Source: Myxococcales bacterium | GTDB taxonomy: Bacteria > Myxococcota_A > Polyangia > Haliangiales > Haliangiaceae | Length of the DNA stretch: 64,000 nucleotides | Direction: 5' to 3' | Assembly (NCBI GenBank): GCA_947483555.1 | Contig: CANKMW010000005.1 | Span: 1 to 64,000, forward strand | In this document: piece after piece, positions 26,891 to 39,562 of the stretch | How positions within the stretch are numbered: position 1 is the first letter of the stretch | Layout of the letters: the number at the start of each line of letters is the position of its first letter | Notes under the pieces: generated by a model | The model's input: the letters and a program-made list of their open reading frames with translations, nothing else | Databases searched by the model: none | What the model was told of the DNA's origin: nothing | Program-made: the position numbers and the translations under genes

Positions 26891-27451
26891 GTGATCTCGG
26901 ATCTGGTGGCGCGGGTCCTCGAGGCGCCGCTGGTGGTCGGGGTGGGCGGCGGGGTGCGCGATGGCGCCGCGGCGGCGGCGATCGTCGTGCTCGGCGCGCC
27001 GCTGGCTTCCGACGGGACGCTGTCGTCGGTGGTCGCCGAGCGCGTGGCCGCGGGCATCGCGCTGTGGCAAGCCGGTGCGGCGCCCCGGCTGGTGATGTCG
27101 GGCGGCTGCTCGCGTGGCGCGTCGCTCGCCGAGGCGCCGGCGATGGCCGCGGTCGCCCGCGCGGCGGGTGTCGCGGCCGACGCCCTCGTCGTCGAGGACC
27201 GGTCGCGGACCACGGCGGAGAACGCGCACGAGGTGGCCCGGCTGCTGCCGCCCGGCGCGCGGGTGTGGCTGGTCACCCAGCCGTTCCACGGCCGCCGTGC
27301 CCGGTGGTGGTTCCGGCGCGTGGGCCTCGACGCCAGGGTCTGGCACCTCGCTGACAGCCTCGAGTATCGCGACCGGCGGCGAGCGCTGGCCTGGCTGGCG
27401 CGCGAGTACGCGGCGTGGGCGCGCGTGGGGCTAGTGCCGCGCCGCAGGTGA
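26891..27451 (+). CDS. DUF218/YdcF-family protein
   Basis: A 186-residue alpha/beta protein of the DUF218 family. Its features are AAIVVLGAPL at the first strand, AAPRLVMSGG at the second, and EDRSRTTAENAHEVARLL, a family hallmark with the conserved Thr-x-Glu-Asn. Members occur in envelope biogenesis and vancomycin-resistance-related genes, but their reaction is not settled. There is no transmembrane helix here, unlike many relatives. GTG at 26891 was used; it lies 29 nt after the peptidase gene, probably in the same transcript. Confidence 0.83.
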   Translation: MISDLVARVLEAPLVVGVGGGVRDGAAAAAIVVLGAPLASDGTLSSVVAERVAAGIALWQAGAAPRLVMSGGCSRGASLAEAPAMAAVARAAGVAADALVVEDRSRTTAENAHEVARLLPPGARVWLVTQPFHGRRARWWFRRVGLDARVWHLADSLEYRDRRRALAWLAREYAAWARVGLVPRRR

Positions 27452-27469
27452 CGTCGCCGCGGTCGCGGG

Positions 27470-28825
27470 TCAGAACCCGTACTTCTTGCGCTGCTCGTCG
27501 GCCCAGTCGGCGGCCTTGTCGCTCCAGTCGGCACCGGTCGCGGCGGCCTCCAGCGACAGCGCCACCGCCTCCAGCTGGTATGGCACCGCGGTGCTCGCCG
27601 CGGTGGGCGCCGGATCGCAGCCGGCGAGCTGAGCGTCGATGTTGCGCTTCGGATCGGCCATCGCCCACACCAGCGTCTTGACGAGGATCTCCGCCATCTC
27701 GGCCGCCGCGCCGGTGATGTGGTGGCCGACGTCGCGACACATGGCGGGGGTCAAGGTCTTGCCCTTGTCCTTGAGACGCGTGGCTGCGTACCAGCAGCTG
27801 AAGCCCTCGATCTGGGCGCCGACCTGCGCGATCAGCGCCGCCTCGCCGGTCACGGCGCCGGCGACGACCGTGCCGCCCAGCGACTCGAGCATCAGCTGCG
27901 CGCGTCGGTTCCACCGACTCGCGGTATCTTCCTTGGGCGGCAACAGGTAGGCGCGCAGCGCGTCGGCGAGGGTCTGACCCGGCCGCAGCTCGACACCGAC
28001 GACGCCGGCGATGTCGCCCTCGAGATTGACGACGCCGCCGTAGTCGCTGCCCTTGAAGTGGCGCAGCGCGTGCTTGGTGACGTTGCCATCCAGCCCGCGG
28101 TTCATCGCCAGCATGCCGGCGCCGCCGCCGAGATCACCGAGCCAGGTGTTGATGGCCTGGCCAGTCCCACCTTGCGACGGGATGTTGACCGTGCGCGACA
28201 CCCAGTCGCGCGAGTCGAGGCCGATGATGAGGTGACCGAAATCGGTGTAGCGACCGTTCGGATCCTTGACCTCGGCGCTGCCGCGCAGCGCCAGGAACAG
28301 GCTGGTGCCGATGATCGGCCGGGGATCGTCGGGTGACATCGAGGCGGTGTAGATCTGGAACGCGACGTTCCGCATCTCGCTGCCCTCGACCTGGTTGTCC
28401 ATGCTCCATTTCGTGCCGTAGAAGATGCCGCGCAGGATATGGACGACGCTGGCGGTGTCGTGGCCGGCGGCGGCGAGGCGGGTCTCGGCCAGCGTGACCA
28501 GATCGACCAGCGCCGCGAACGACTTCGCCGCGGCCAGCTTCTCGCCGGGGAACGGATCGGTCACGGCGGCGGCGGTGGCGGTCGCCGCGGGTTCCTTGCG
28601 CTGCAAGGCCGGCACCTGCCCGGCGGCGCGGGCGTAGCTGAAGTCGAACGGGTCGGCCTTGGCCTGGACCGGCGAGGTGGGCAGCCCGCCGGTCGCGGCG
28701 GCTCCGCGCGGGGCGCCGGGGCCGATCGCGTCGGTCCGGGCGCGCTTTCCTGGTGCCGGTGCCGAGCCGTCCTGCGGCTCGCCGGCGGTGTCTTCCCGAT
28801 CCCTGGCGGACTTCTCCGTCGACAT
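27470..28825 (-). CDS. Candidate injection-system cargo protein, unknown C-terminal domain
   Basis: A 451-residue protein with no signal peptide. The disordered N-terminus contains GKRART at 26-31, the motif shared with the DUF4157 protein and the Hint toxin of this window, then PVQAK and VPALQRKE as in DUF4157-type cargo. It has no HExxH. Residues about 100-400 form an alpha/beta region with DFGHLIIGLDSRDW, INTWLGDLGGGAGML and HFKGSDYGGVVNLEGDIAG; this pattern I do not recognise, but its conserved-looking His, Asp and Gly residues suggest an enzyme. It lies 45 nt downstream of the AgmX/PglI-type gene on the same strand, so it may be read from the OmpA operon. Confidence 0.78.
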   Translation of the reverse strand: MSTEKSARDREDTAGEPQDGSAPAPGKRARTDAIGPGAPRGAAATGGLPTSPVQAKADPFDFSYARAAGQVPALQRKEPAATATAAAVTDPFPGEKLAAAKSFAALVDLVTLAETRLAAAGHDTASVVHILRGIFYGTKWSMDNQVEGSEMRNVAFQIYTASMSPDDPRPIIGTSLFLALRGSAEVKDPNGRYTDFGHLIIGLDSRDWVSRTVNIPSQGGTGQAINTWLGDLGGGAGMLAMNRGLDGNVTKHALRHFKGSDYGGVVNLEGDIAGVVGVELRPGQTLADALRAYLLPPKEDTASRWNRRAQLMLESLGGTVVAGAVTGEAALIAQVGAQIEGFSCWYAATRLKDKGKTLTPAMCRDVGHHITGAAAEMAEILVKTLVWAMADPKRNIDAQLAGCDPAPTAASTAVPYQLEAVALSLEAAATGADWSDKAADWADEQRKKYGF

Positions 28826-28870
28826 GTCGGATCCGAGTCTGTCACACCGCCGGGCTGGGCGGTGGATCGA

Positions 28871-29796
28871 TCAGCCGCCCGCGGGCCGCATCGCGAACGG
28901 GTACGCCACGCTGACGGTGCCAGCCTTGGGGCGGGGAAACTCGATGCCGCGGATGGTGGCGGCCACGCAGCGCGCGACCTCGTCGTCCATGCCGCTGGCC
29001 TCCGACGCGGTCACGTCTCCGCCCGGCCCGATCTCGAAGGTCGCCGTCACCGTGCCGGCCAGCGTGGGCTCGGCGAGCAGCTGTTTCTCGTAGCAGTAGG
29101 TGATCCTCGGCAGGCTGCGCCGGATGTAGCGGCGGACGATGTTCTTGTCGAGCTCACCCGTCACCTGGGCGTTGCCGATGCGGACCTGCGGCGCCGTCGT
29201 GGCTCGCGCACGACCGGAGCCGGTCCCGTAGCCGGTGCCGGTACCACCGCCACCGTGACCGAGCGTGCCGTAGGTGCCGAGCGTGCCCAGGCCGGTCCCG
29301 CCACCACCGCTCCCGTCCCCGGACCGACCGAAGCCGAACGCCTCCTCTGCGTCCGTGGAGCCGATCAGGCCGCCCTGGATCTCGCCATCGCCGAGGCCGC
29401 CGGTGAGGTCGCCGCTGCCGGTGATCGACGCGAACACGTCGCCCTGGCTGAGGGCGGCCGCGCCCAGGACGCCCTGCGTTCGCGCCGCCTCGATCGCGAG
29501 CGCGCGATCGGCCTGCGCCGCCACCTCCGCCTCGCGCCGGGTCTCCGCCTCGCGATCGGCCATGGCCTGCGCCGCGGCAACCGCCTGCTGCGCCTCGCGC
29601 ATGGCCATCTCGGCGCGCGCTTGCGCCGCCTGACGCTCGAGCGCCGCGGGGCCGCCGAGCTCGACGCGCCGTTGCCGGACCTCGCCGCGCTCGCCGTCAT
29701 CGTCCAGCACCAGCATGGACACCAGCGCGACGACCGCGACCCCGCCGATCGCGCCGGCCACCAGCGGCCAGCTCCGTCGCGCGGTTGGAGACGGGT

Positions 29797-29800
<4 letters not shown>
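28871..29800 (-). CDS. AgmX/PglI C-terminal domain protein
   Basis: A 309-residue bitopic protein. It has a short basic N-terminus, one transmembrane helix (about 14-34), an Ala/Glu-rich coiled coil (about 45-105), a Gly-rich flexible stretch (about 145-190) and the TonB-like AgmX/PglI C-terminal domain (about 205-305). That domain reads [26 protein letters not shown] and [16 protein letters not shown]. The family is named from Myxococcus gliding (agmX) and fruiting-associated proteins. The layout resembles TonB, which could reach across the periplasm to the OmpA-like partner encoded just upstream, with which it overlaps by 4 nt. Confidence 0.9.
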
Positions 29801-31446
<1,646 letters not shown>

Positions 31447-31455
31447 GCGGAGCGA

Positions 31456-31461
31456 AGCATA
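31456..31461 (-). promoter_or_regulatory. Putative -10 hexamer of the ompA-type operon
   Basis: TATGCT on the minus strand ends 9 nt before the GTG at 31446; no SD between. Confidence 0.3.
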
Positions 31462-31576
31462 TCGCAGGTCGCGGGGCGGCGCGCGTTTCGGGACCGCCAG
31501 CCGTTCACCGCGGGGGTGGCGGGGTTGCGTCCACACCCCGGACCGCGGCAAGCTTCGTCGAAGATCGAGGGGCCCG

Positions 31577-33268
<1,692 letters not shown>

Positions 33269-33281
33269 TACTTACCGCGCC

Positions 33282-34232
33282 ATGAGCGAGAGCAGCCTCC
33301 CCGTCGTCGACCTCCGCGACTGGTACGCCGGCGGTGCCGCGCGTGACCGCTTCACCGCGACGGTCGGCGATTCGCTGGCCGACATCGGCTTCTTCGCGCT
33401 CGATCATCACGGTGTCGCCGAGGACCTGACCCGCCGCGCCTACCAGGCGGCGCGGGACTTCTTCCACCTGCCCCCCGACGTGAAGGCGGGCTACCACCGC
33501 GCCGGCGCCAAGGGGCAGCGCGGCTACACCGGCTTCGGCACCGAGCACGCCCGCGACTCGAGCGCCCCCGACCTCAAGGAGTTCTGGCAGGTCGGTCGGA
33601 CCGGCGTGCCCGACGACCATCCCGTCCACCGGCCCTATGGCCCCAACCTGTGGCCCGACGACACCGTCGCCGACTTCCGGGCCGCGATGTCGTCCTTGTA
33701 CCAGGCGCTCGCCGGCCTGGGCGGCATCTGTCTCGAGGCCTGCGCGCGCTACCTCGGCGAGCCGGCGCGCACGTTCGCGGCCATGGGCGACGACAGCGAT
33801 ACCATCGTCCGCGTCATCTACTACCCGCCCACCGTGGGTGCGCCGCCGGGCGCGGTGCGATCGGCCGCCCACGAGGACATCAACCTGATCACCTTGCTGT
33901 CGGGCGCCACCGCCGAGGGGCTCGAGCTCCGGCGCCGCGACGGGACCTGGATGCCGATCCACGTCTCGTTCGATCACATCGTCGTCGACTCGGGCGACAT
34001 GCTGCAGAGCGTGACCAACGGCCTGTTCAAGAGCACCACCCATCGAGTCGTCAACCCGCGCGACGCGTCGAGCGAGCGCTTCTCGATGCCGTGCTTCATC
34101 CACCCCCGCAAGGACGTCGATCTGACGCCGATTCCGACCGCGATCGCGCGCACCGGCGGGACGGCCAGGTACCCGGCGGTCAGCGCCGGCGAGTACCTCG
34201 ACCAGCGCCTGCGCGAGATCGGGCTCGGCTGA
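33282..34232 (+). CDS. 2-oxoglutarate/Fe(II)-dependent dioxygenase, isopenicillin-N-synthase-like
   Basis: A 316-residue oxygenase. The DIOX_N-type region (about 6-110) and the double-stranded beta-helix core (about 165-280) are both present. The iron triad is His197, Asp199 and His254 (AAHEDINLITLL and STTHRVVNP), and Arg266 in RFSMPCF is positioned to bind 2-oxoglutarate. The family hydroxylates or desaturates small molecules; the substrate is unknown. Starts 13 nt after the phosphatase gene; a GATACT/TACTTA sequence lies 7-9 nt before the ATG, so it may have its own promoter. Confidence 0.9.
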   Translation: MSESSLPVVDLRDWYAGGAARDRFTATVGDSLADIGFFALDHHGVAEDLTRRAYQAARDFFHLPPDVKAGYHRAGAKGQRGYTGFGTEHARDSSAPDLKEFWQVGRTGVPDDHPVHRPYGPNLWPDDTVADFRAAMSSLYQALAGLGGICLEACARYLGEPARTFAAMGDDSDTIVRVIYYPPTVGAPPGAVRSAAHEDINLITLLSGATAEGLELRRRDGTWMPIHVSFDHIVVDSGDMLQSVTNGLFKSTTHRVVNPRDASSERFSMPCFIHPRKDVDLTPIPTAIARTGGTARYPAVSAGEYLDQRLREIGLG

Positions 34233-34318
34233 CCCACCGCTGGCCCGGATGCGGCGTCGGGGTGGCGGCTCGTGGGCGGGTGTGAGGGGCGGATCACCGG
34301 TCCCGGGATGACTTGCGG

Positions 34319-34324
34319 TACGGT
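34319..34324 (+). promoter_or_regulatory. Putative -10 hexamer of the MYXO-CTERM-like gene
   Basis: TACGGT ends 6 nt before the ATG at 34331; no SD between. Consistent with a leaderless transcript. Confidence 0.35.
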
Positions 34325-34330
34325 ACGCCG

Positions 34331-35686
34331 ATGCGGCGCACCGTGGGTCTCCTGTCCGCCTTGGCCATCGGCGCCGTGCTCGCTGCCCGGCCGTCCCCGG
34401 CCATTGCGAATGGTCGGCCGCCGTCGTCGGTCAAGGTCGTGTTCCGTCCCGGCAACAGCAGCGACCTGCTGGTCGGGGTCACGTTCGGGTTGATGGTGAC
34501 CCGCGACGACGCCGCCACCTGGCGCTGGATCTGCGAATCGGCGGTTGGCTTCCAGGGCTCGTTCGATCCCGACTACGAGTACTCGTCGAGCGGGGCGATC
34601 TGGGCCACCACGTTCGACGGCCTGCGCTACACGCGCGACGGCTGCGTGTGGGAAGGCCTGGGTGCGCCGCTGGGTAGCTGGCTGGTGACCGCGGTGGCGA
34701 TCGGCTCCGACGGCGCCATCTACGCCGGCGCCGCCGATCCGGTGCTGGGCAGCGGCATCTTCAAGAGCGTCGACGACGGCGCGACGTTCCAGCCCACCGG
34801 CAACCTCAACCAGGTGTTCGACTGGTTCGAGACTCTCGAAGTTGCGCCCGGCAGCGCGCCCGGCGATGCCCTGCGCGTGTACGGCACCGGCTACCGGGTG
34901 CAGTCCGGGTTGCCGCGGCAGAAGCTCATGTTCCGGAGCATGAACGGCGGCCAGACCTGGGAGTCGTTGCCGGTGGCCGCGTTCGTCGGCACCGAGATCT
35001 CCGACGTCCAGATCGCGGCGGTCTCGCCGAACAACCCCGAGCACGTGTACGTCCGCGTGACGCTGGTCGGCACCACGGTCCAGGAGGCGATCTACCGGAC
35101 CAGCAACTGGAGCGCCGCGGTCGCCGGCGGTGGGCCGACGTGGACCAAGGTGCTCGACCTGCCGGCGTACATCCGCGCCGTGGTGGTGCGGCGCAGCGGC
35201 GAGGTGCTGGCGGCGACCGGGTCGATGGGCCTGTACCGGTCGGCCGACGCCGGGCTGACGTTCACGCCCGTGGGCGGGGTCCTCTTCGAGAGCCGCTGTC
35301 TCGTCGAGCGGCCGAGCGATCAGTCGCTGTGGATGTGCGCCAACCACCTGCCGTCGGACCTGATGGCGCTCGGGCGATCGGCGACCGATGCCGCCGGGCC
35401 GTGGCTGAACAAGTTGCGCTACGAGGACATGCTCGGGCCGGTGCGCTGCCCGGCCGGCAACGACCAGCACGACGACTGCGAGCTGAACCTGTGGTGCGGC
35501 ACCCGCGATCAGTTCGGGGTGACGTCGAACGAGATCGACTGCGCCGTGGACGCCGGGATCGACGGTCCCTCGATGCCGCCGCCGAAGGACGGTTGCTGCG
35601 ACGCCAGCGCGGCGCCCGGCGCGGAGATCGGGATGGTGCTGGTGGGCTTGATGGCGCTGGGGCGGCGGCGGAGACGTACGTGCTAG
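34331..35686 (+). CDS. Secreted beta-propeller (BNR-like) protein with MYXO-CTERM-like tail
   Basis: A 451-residue protein with a signal peptide (about 1-26) and a propeller made of sialidase/photosystem-stability-like blades (SVDDGATFQP, RSMNGGQTWES, RSADAGLTFTP; these are Asp-box motifs). The C-terminus reads DGCCDAS, then a hydrophobic helix (IGMVLVGLMAL) and a basic RRRRR end. That is the layout of the MYXO-CTERM sorting signal, which tethers and processes surface proteins in Myxococcota. It is probably displayed on the outer membrane; binding or assembly is likely, and no enzyme motif is seen. ATG at 34331 was chosen over a TTG. Confidence 0.83.
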   Translation: MRRTVGLLSALAIGAVLAARPSPAIANGRPPSSVKVVFRPGNSSDLLVGVTFGLMVTRDDAATWRWICESAVGFQGSFDPDYEYSSSGAIWATTFDGLRYTRDGCVWEGLGAPLGSWLVTAVAIGSDGAIYAGAADPVLGSGIFKSVDDGATFQPTGNLNQVFDWFETLEVAPGSAPGDALRVYGTGYRVQSGLPRQKLMFRSMNGGQTWESLPVAAFVGTEISDVQIAAVSPNNPEHVYVRVTLVGTTVQEAIYRTSNWSAAVAGGGPTWTKVLDLPAYIRAVVVRRSGEVLAATGSMGLYRSADAGLTFTPVGGVLFESRCLVERPSDQSLWMCANHLPSDLMALGRSATDAAGPWLNKLRYEDMLGPVRCPAGNDQHDDCELNLWCGTRDQFGVTSNEIDCAVDAGIDGPSMPPPKDGCCDASAAPGAEIGMVLVGLMALGRRRRRTC

Positions 35687-35699
35687 GCTCGGGCGTACG

Positions 35700-36740
35700 A
35701 TGCAGGCGCTAGCTTCGGCCTTGGCTCGCCTCGATCGGGTCGCCTACCGCGCCCAGCAGTTCTCGTTCCTCCTGAACGCCACGTTCCTGCAGGAGACGGC
35801 GCGCCTGCTGTCGCGCACGCCGCGGCCGCCGATTCCGGACCCCGTGATCGCCGAGCTGCGCCGCCGCACCGAGGCGCTGTACCAGCGCGATCTGGAGAAC
35901 GTCCGCACCGGGATGTACCCGCGCCAGCTGCTGTTCCAGATCCCGACCCGTGACTACGTGCGCGCCTTCCCGCGCCTGTTGCTCGACACGCCGCGCGTGG
36001 TGCGGCGCAAGAAGCGCGGCGCGTACCAGGACATCCCGGCGGTCGACAAGACCCGCTTCCCGGCCTACTACCGGCGCACGTTCCACTGGCAGACCGACGG
36101 CTACTTCAGCGAGCACTCGGCCGAGGTCTACGATCTCGGCGTCGAGCTGTTGTTTCGCGGCACCGCCGACGTGATGCGCCGTCAGGTCATCCCCCCGGTG
36201 ACGCGCTGGCTGCGTGACACCAACGCCGTACCGGGCCGGGTCCGCTTGCTCGACATCGCATGCGGCACCGGACGCACGCTGCGCCAGCTCGCGACCACGC
36301 ATCCCGAGCTGCGCTTCCACGGCGTCGATCTGTCACCGCACTACGTGCAGGCGGCGCGCAAGCTGCTGCGCGACGTCGGCGAGGTCGCGCTCACCGTCGA
36401 GAACGCCGAGCAGCTGCCGTGGGCCGACGCCACCTTCGACGTGGTGACCAGCGTCTACCTGTTCCACGAGCTGCCCCGCAACGCCCGTCGCAACGTGATC
36501 GCCGAGGCCTGGCGGGTGCTGCGACCGGGTGGCCTGCTGGTCATCGAGGACTCGGCGCAACCGGCCGAGAGTCCGGGGCTGGCGGTGGTGCTGGGCAACT
36601 TCTCGGCCGAGTTCCACGAGCCGTTCTACCAGGACTACCTCGAGGACGATCTGGCCGACCTGCTGGGTGAGCGGGGCTTCGCCGTCGAGTCGGTCGAGCC
36701 GCACCTGGTGGCCAAGGTCGTCGTCGCGCGCAAGCCGTGA
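35700..36740 (+). CDS. Class I SAM-dependent methyltransferase
   Basis: A 346-residue enzyme. An N-terminal helical extension of about 150 residues precedes the Rossmann-type methyltransferase fold (about 180-340) with motif I LLDIACGTGRTLR, the acidic end of strand 2 (GVDLSPHY), motif LPWADATFDVVTS and GGLLVIED. Such enzymes methylate quinones, lipids or small molecules; a target cannot be named. It begins 13 nt after the MYXO-CTERM gene; TAGGCT lies 10 nt upstream of the ATG. Confidence 0.86.
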   Translation: MQALASALARLDRVAYRAQQFSFLLNATFLQETARLLSRTPRPPIPDPVIAELRRRTEALYQRDLENVRTGMYPRQLLFQIPTRDYVRAFPRLLLDTPRVVRRKKRGAYQDIPAVDKTRFPAYYRRTFHWQTDGYFSEHSAEVYDLGVELLFRGTADVMRRQVIPPVTRWLRDTNAVPGRVRLLDIACGTGRTLRQLATTHPELRFHGVDLSPHYVQAARKLLRDVGEVALTVENAEQLPWADATFDVVTSVYLFHELPRNARRNVIAEAWRVLRPGGLLVIEDSAQPAESPGLAVVLGNFSAEFHEPFYQDYLEDDLADLLGERGFAVESVEPHLVAKVVVARKP

Positions 36741-36746
36741 CCAGCG

Positions 36747-37841
36747 TCACGTCCCGCGGTGGGCCAGGTAGCTGCGGCCGCGCTCCATCAGGGCACGGAA
36801 GCCGGAGACATCGCCGGCCCGCACCACCGAGCGCAGGCGTTCGACCGCCAGCAGCAGCGCCGACAGCGACTCGGTGCCGTAGTCGTTGAGGTGCTGGATC
36901 TCGAAGTACAGGTCGGGGTTCTCGTCGGCGACCTTGGCGGCGACCTTGAGCTGAGCGTCGAACGTGGTCGACGACAGCGTGGCCAGGCGCGGCGCGGCCT
37001 CGCCACTCTCGGCCAGCGCGGTGAAGAACGCGATGTTGAGGGCGTGCGAGAGGCCGAGGACGTACGCGATCAGGCGGTCGTGGCTCTCGAGATCCATCTC
37101 GACCAGGGTCGCCATCGTCGAGGTGAACAGCTCGCGCGCGGCGCGGGTGGCGTCGGGGTCACCGACATCGACGAAGATGACGTGGCGGCCGCTGAGCAGC
37201 TCGGTGTCGGGACCGAACATCGGGTGCACCGAGGTGACCCGGCCGCCGGCAGCGCGCAGCGCGTGCAGGCCGGAGCGGAGCGGGCTCTTGAGCGAGCCGA
37301 CGTCGAAGACCACGCCGCGCGGCGGCGCCGTAGCCAGCTGGTGCAGGATGGCGGCGGTGATCGGCATGGGCGCGGCGACGACGATCAGCTCGTGATCGAG
37401 CGTGAGCGTCCGCCAGTCGGACACCCAGGGCACCCCCTCGACAGCGCCCGACGGATCGGCGACCGCGACCGCGAACCCCTGCGCCGACAGGAAGCGCACC
37501 AACCAGCGGCCCATGCGGCCGGCGCCGCCGATGACCAGGACGCGGCGGCCGCCGCCGGCACCCTGGGCGGCGACCCGATCGCGCTCCTGCACGGTGAGCG
37601 ACTCGCGGATGAGCGCCAGCACCAGCTCCTCGCCGAGCGCCGGTGCCAGGCCGAGCTCGGCGGCCGTGGTGCGGGCCCGTTCGACCACATCGCGCTCCTG
37701 CCGGAAGTCGCGCACCGGGACGCCGGCGGCGCGCTTGAGCCGACCGATCTCCTGGGCCGCCGCCTGTCGTCGCGCCGCCAGGTGCATCAGATCCTTGTCG
37801 ATCGCGGCCAGCTCGGCGCGCAGCTCGTCCAGCGTGGGCAT
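36747..37841 (-). CDS. tyrA: Bifunctional chorismate mutase/prephenate dehydrogenase (T-protein)
   Basis: A 364-residue enzyme of tyrosine synthesis. Residues 1-90 are an AroQ-type chorismate mutase ([19 protein letters not shown], then [10 protein letters not shown]). The dehydrogenase Rossmann domain begins at 101 with [14 protein letters not shown] and has the catalytic-region HPMFGPD at 206-212, followed by the helical C-terminal domain with the [16 protein letters not shown] signature. Domain order and length match the E. coli T-protein. TAGGAT ends 5 nt before the ATG. It converges with the methyltransferase gene. Confidence 0.95.
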   Translation of the reverse strand: MPTLDELRAELAAIDKDLMHLAARRQAAAQEIGRLKRAAGVPVRDFRQERDVVERARTTAAELGLAPALGEELVLALIRESLTVQERDRVAAQGAGGGRRVLVIGGAGRMGRWLVRFLSAQGFAVAVADPSGAVEGVPWVSDWRTLTLDHELIVVAAPMPITAAILHQLATAPPRGVVFDVGSLKSPLRSGLHALRAAGGRVTSVHPMFGPDTELLSGRHVIFVDVGDPDATRAARELFTSTMATLVEMDLESHDRLIAYVLGLSHALNIAFFTALAESGEAAPRLATLSSTTFDAQLKVAAKVADENPDLYFEIQHLNDYGTESLSALLLAVERLRSVVRAGDVSGFRALMERGRSYLAHRGT

Positions 37842-37846
37842 GGGCC

Positions 37847-37852
37847 ATCCTA
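37847..37852 (-). promoter_or_regulatory. Putative -10 hexamer of tyrA
   Basis: TAGGAT on the minus strand ends 5 nt before the ATG at 37841; no SD between. Confidence 0.35.
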
Positions 37853-37945
37853 GCGCGGGCTACCCCACCGCTACTCGTCACCGGGCGGTGGTCGCGGGAT
37901 ACTGTGCGGGCAGCTGGGACGGCGGTCTGCCGGCTGCGGGGGTGC

Positions 37946-39541
37946 ATGTCCGACCACGGCGACGTGAACTACGACGAGGACACGATTCCGGTCGCGGTCG
38001 ACCTGCGGGTGACCCGTCCGCAGGCCCCACGTTCGCTGGGCAAGCTGGTGTGCCTGGTCGGCGGCGAGGTGGGGCGCGTCCACGTGCTCGACCGCTTGCC
38101 GGTGGTGATCGGTCGCGCACCGGATGCCCAGATCGTGCTGCAGGGCGTCGACGTCTCGCGCTACCACGCCCGGATCTCGGCGCACGAGGACGGGCTGGTC
38201 GTCGAGGATCTGGGCAGCCGCAACGGCACCGCGGTGAACGGCGTGCCGGTGACGAAGGCGCGTCAGGTGGTCGCGATCGGCGATCGGCTCCAGATCGGCA
38301 ACGTGGTCTTCATCCATGGCCACCACGACGAGCTCGAGGAGCGGGCCCAGCGGCTGCAGCGGCTCGAGTCGCTCGGCCAGCTCGCCGGTGGGCTGGCCCA
38401 TGACTTCAACAACCTGCTCACGGTGATCCTCGGCGGGCTCGAGTTTCTGGACGAGTGGTCGGCGGAAAACCAGGTTCGCGATCCCGAGCTGTTCAAGGTC
38501 CTCGCCGAGATCAAGGGTGCGACCGGAAACGCGACCGAGCTGACCCGACGGCTGCTCGACTTTGCGCGCCGCGAGGTGGTGCGGGAAGAGCACCCGATCG
38601 AGGTCGCGGCGCTGGTCGACGAGATCGTCTCGATGGTGGGGCGCACCGTGCGCGAGACGATCACCATCGAGGTCGACGTCGGGGCCCAGCTCCAGGTGCG
38701 CGGCAATCGCAGCGAGCTGCAGCAGGTCCTCCTCAACCTGTGCTTCAACGCACGTGATGCGATGCCGTCGGGTGGACGGCTGACGATCCAGGCCCGGCCA
38801 CGGACCTTCTCGGTGGCGCAGGCGGCGGCGATGCACGTGCCCGAGGAGGGCTCGTACATCGAGCTGCAGGTCTCCGATACCGGGACCGGCATGGACCCCA
38901 GCACGCTGGCGCGAGCGTTCGAGCCGTTCTTCACCACCAAGCCGGCCGGCGAGGGCACCGGCCTCGGCCTGTCGACCGTGTACGGCATCATCCGCAACCA
39001 TGGCGGCACGGTCCTGGTCGACTCGAGGATCGGGCAGGGCACCTGCTTCCGCATGTACCTGCGCGCGGCCGGTGCCGCCACGGTGAGCGCCGCGACCACG
39101 ACCTCCGCGACCACCACCGTCAGCGTCTCCGTTCCCACCCCGGCGGCCGGTCGTTCCGCCATCGATCGGCCGGCGCGGCCGCTGGCGCTGGTGGTCGACG
39201 ACGTGCTGGCCTCGCGCGAGACCACGGCGCGACTGCTGCGCTCGCTGGGCTTCGAGACCTGCGAGCTCGACGGCGGGCGCGCCGCGGTGTCGCGGTTCAA
39301 GACCGACCGCGATCAGGTCGCCCTCGTCGTCCTCGATCGGATGATGCCGGGCATGGACGGCGACCAGACCCTGCAGGAGCTGCGTCGCATCGACCACCGG
39401 GTCAAGGTCCTGATGATCTCGGGTGGCGCGGCCGAGGAGGCCGCGCGCCGGGGCGGCGCCGACGGGTTTCTGCGCAAGCCCTTCAGCGTCGACAGCGTCC
39501 GAGCGATCCTCGGTCAGCTGGGGGTCGTCGCGACCACCTGA
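37946..39541 (+). CDS. FHA-histidine kinase-receiver hybrid
   Basis: A 531-residue cytosolic signalling protein. Its order is an FHA domain (about 34-118; VIGRAPD, VSRYHARI, DLGSRNGTAVNG), a dimerisation/phosphoacceptor region with His152 in LAHDFNNLLT, an ATPase domain (about 250-375; N-box VLLNLCFNARDAM, then DTGTGMD and GTGLGLSTVYG) and a receiver (about 415-530). The receiver shows VVDD, the phospho-Asp in LDRMMPGMDG and RKPF. FHA domains bind phosphothreonine, so this protein can couple Ser/Thr kinase signalling to a His-Asp relay. There is no DNA-binding output; a phosphotransfer partner is expected elsewhere. Confidence 0.92.
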   Translation: MSDHGDVNYDEDTIPVAVDLRVTRPQAPRSLGKLVCLVGGEVGRVHVLDRLPVVIGRAPDAQIVLQGVDVSRYHARISAHEDGLVVEDLGSRNGTAVNGVPVTKARQVVAIGDRLQIGNVVFIHGHHDELEERAQRLQRLESLGQLAGGLAHDFNNLLTVILGGLEFLDEWSAENQVRDPELFKVLAEIKGATGNATELTRRLLDFARREVVREEHPIEVAALVDEIVSMVGRTVRETITIEVDVGAQLQVRGNRSELQQVLLNLCFNARDAMPSGGRLTIQARPRTFSVAQAAAMHVPEEGSYIELQVSDTGTGMDPSTLARAFEPFFTTKPAGEGTGLGLSTVYGIIRNHGGTVLVDSRIGQGTCFRMYLRAAGAATVSAATTTSATTTVSVSVPTPAAGRSAIDRPARPLALVVDDVLASRETTARLLRSLGFETCELDGGRAAVSRFKTDRDQVALVVLDRMMPGMDGDQTLQELRRIDHRVKVLMISGGAAEEAARRGGADGFLRKPFSVDSVRAILGQLGVVATT

Positions 39542-39562
39542 GGTCCATCCATCGGGATCGCG

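Noticed and set aside
27470..28825. Assignment of the second cargo protein to DUF4157
   Set aside because: Tail motifs match but there is no HExxH or other core DUF4157 sequence.
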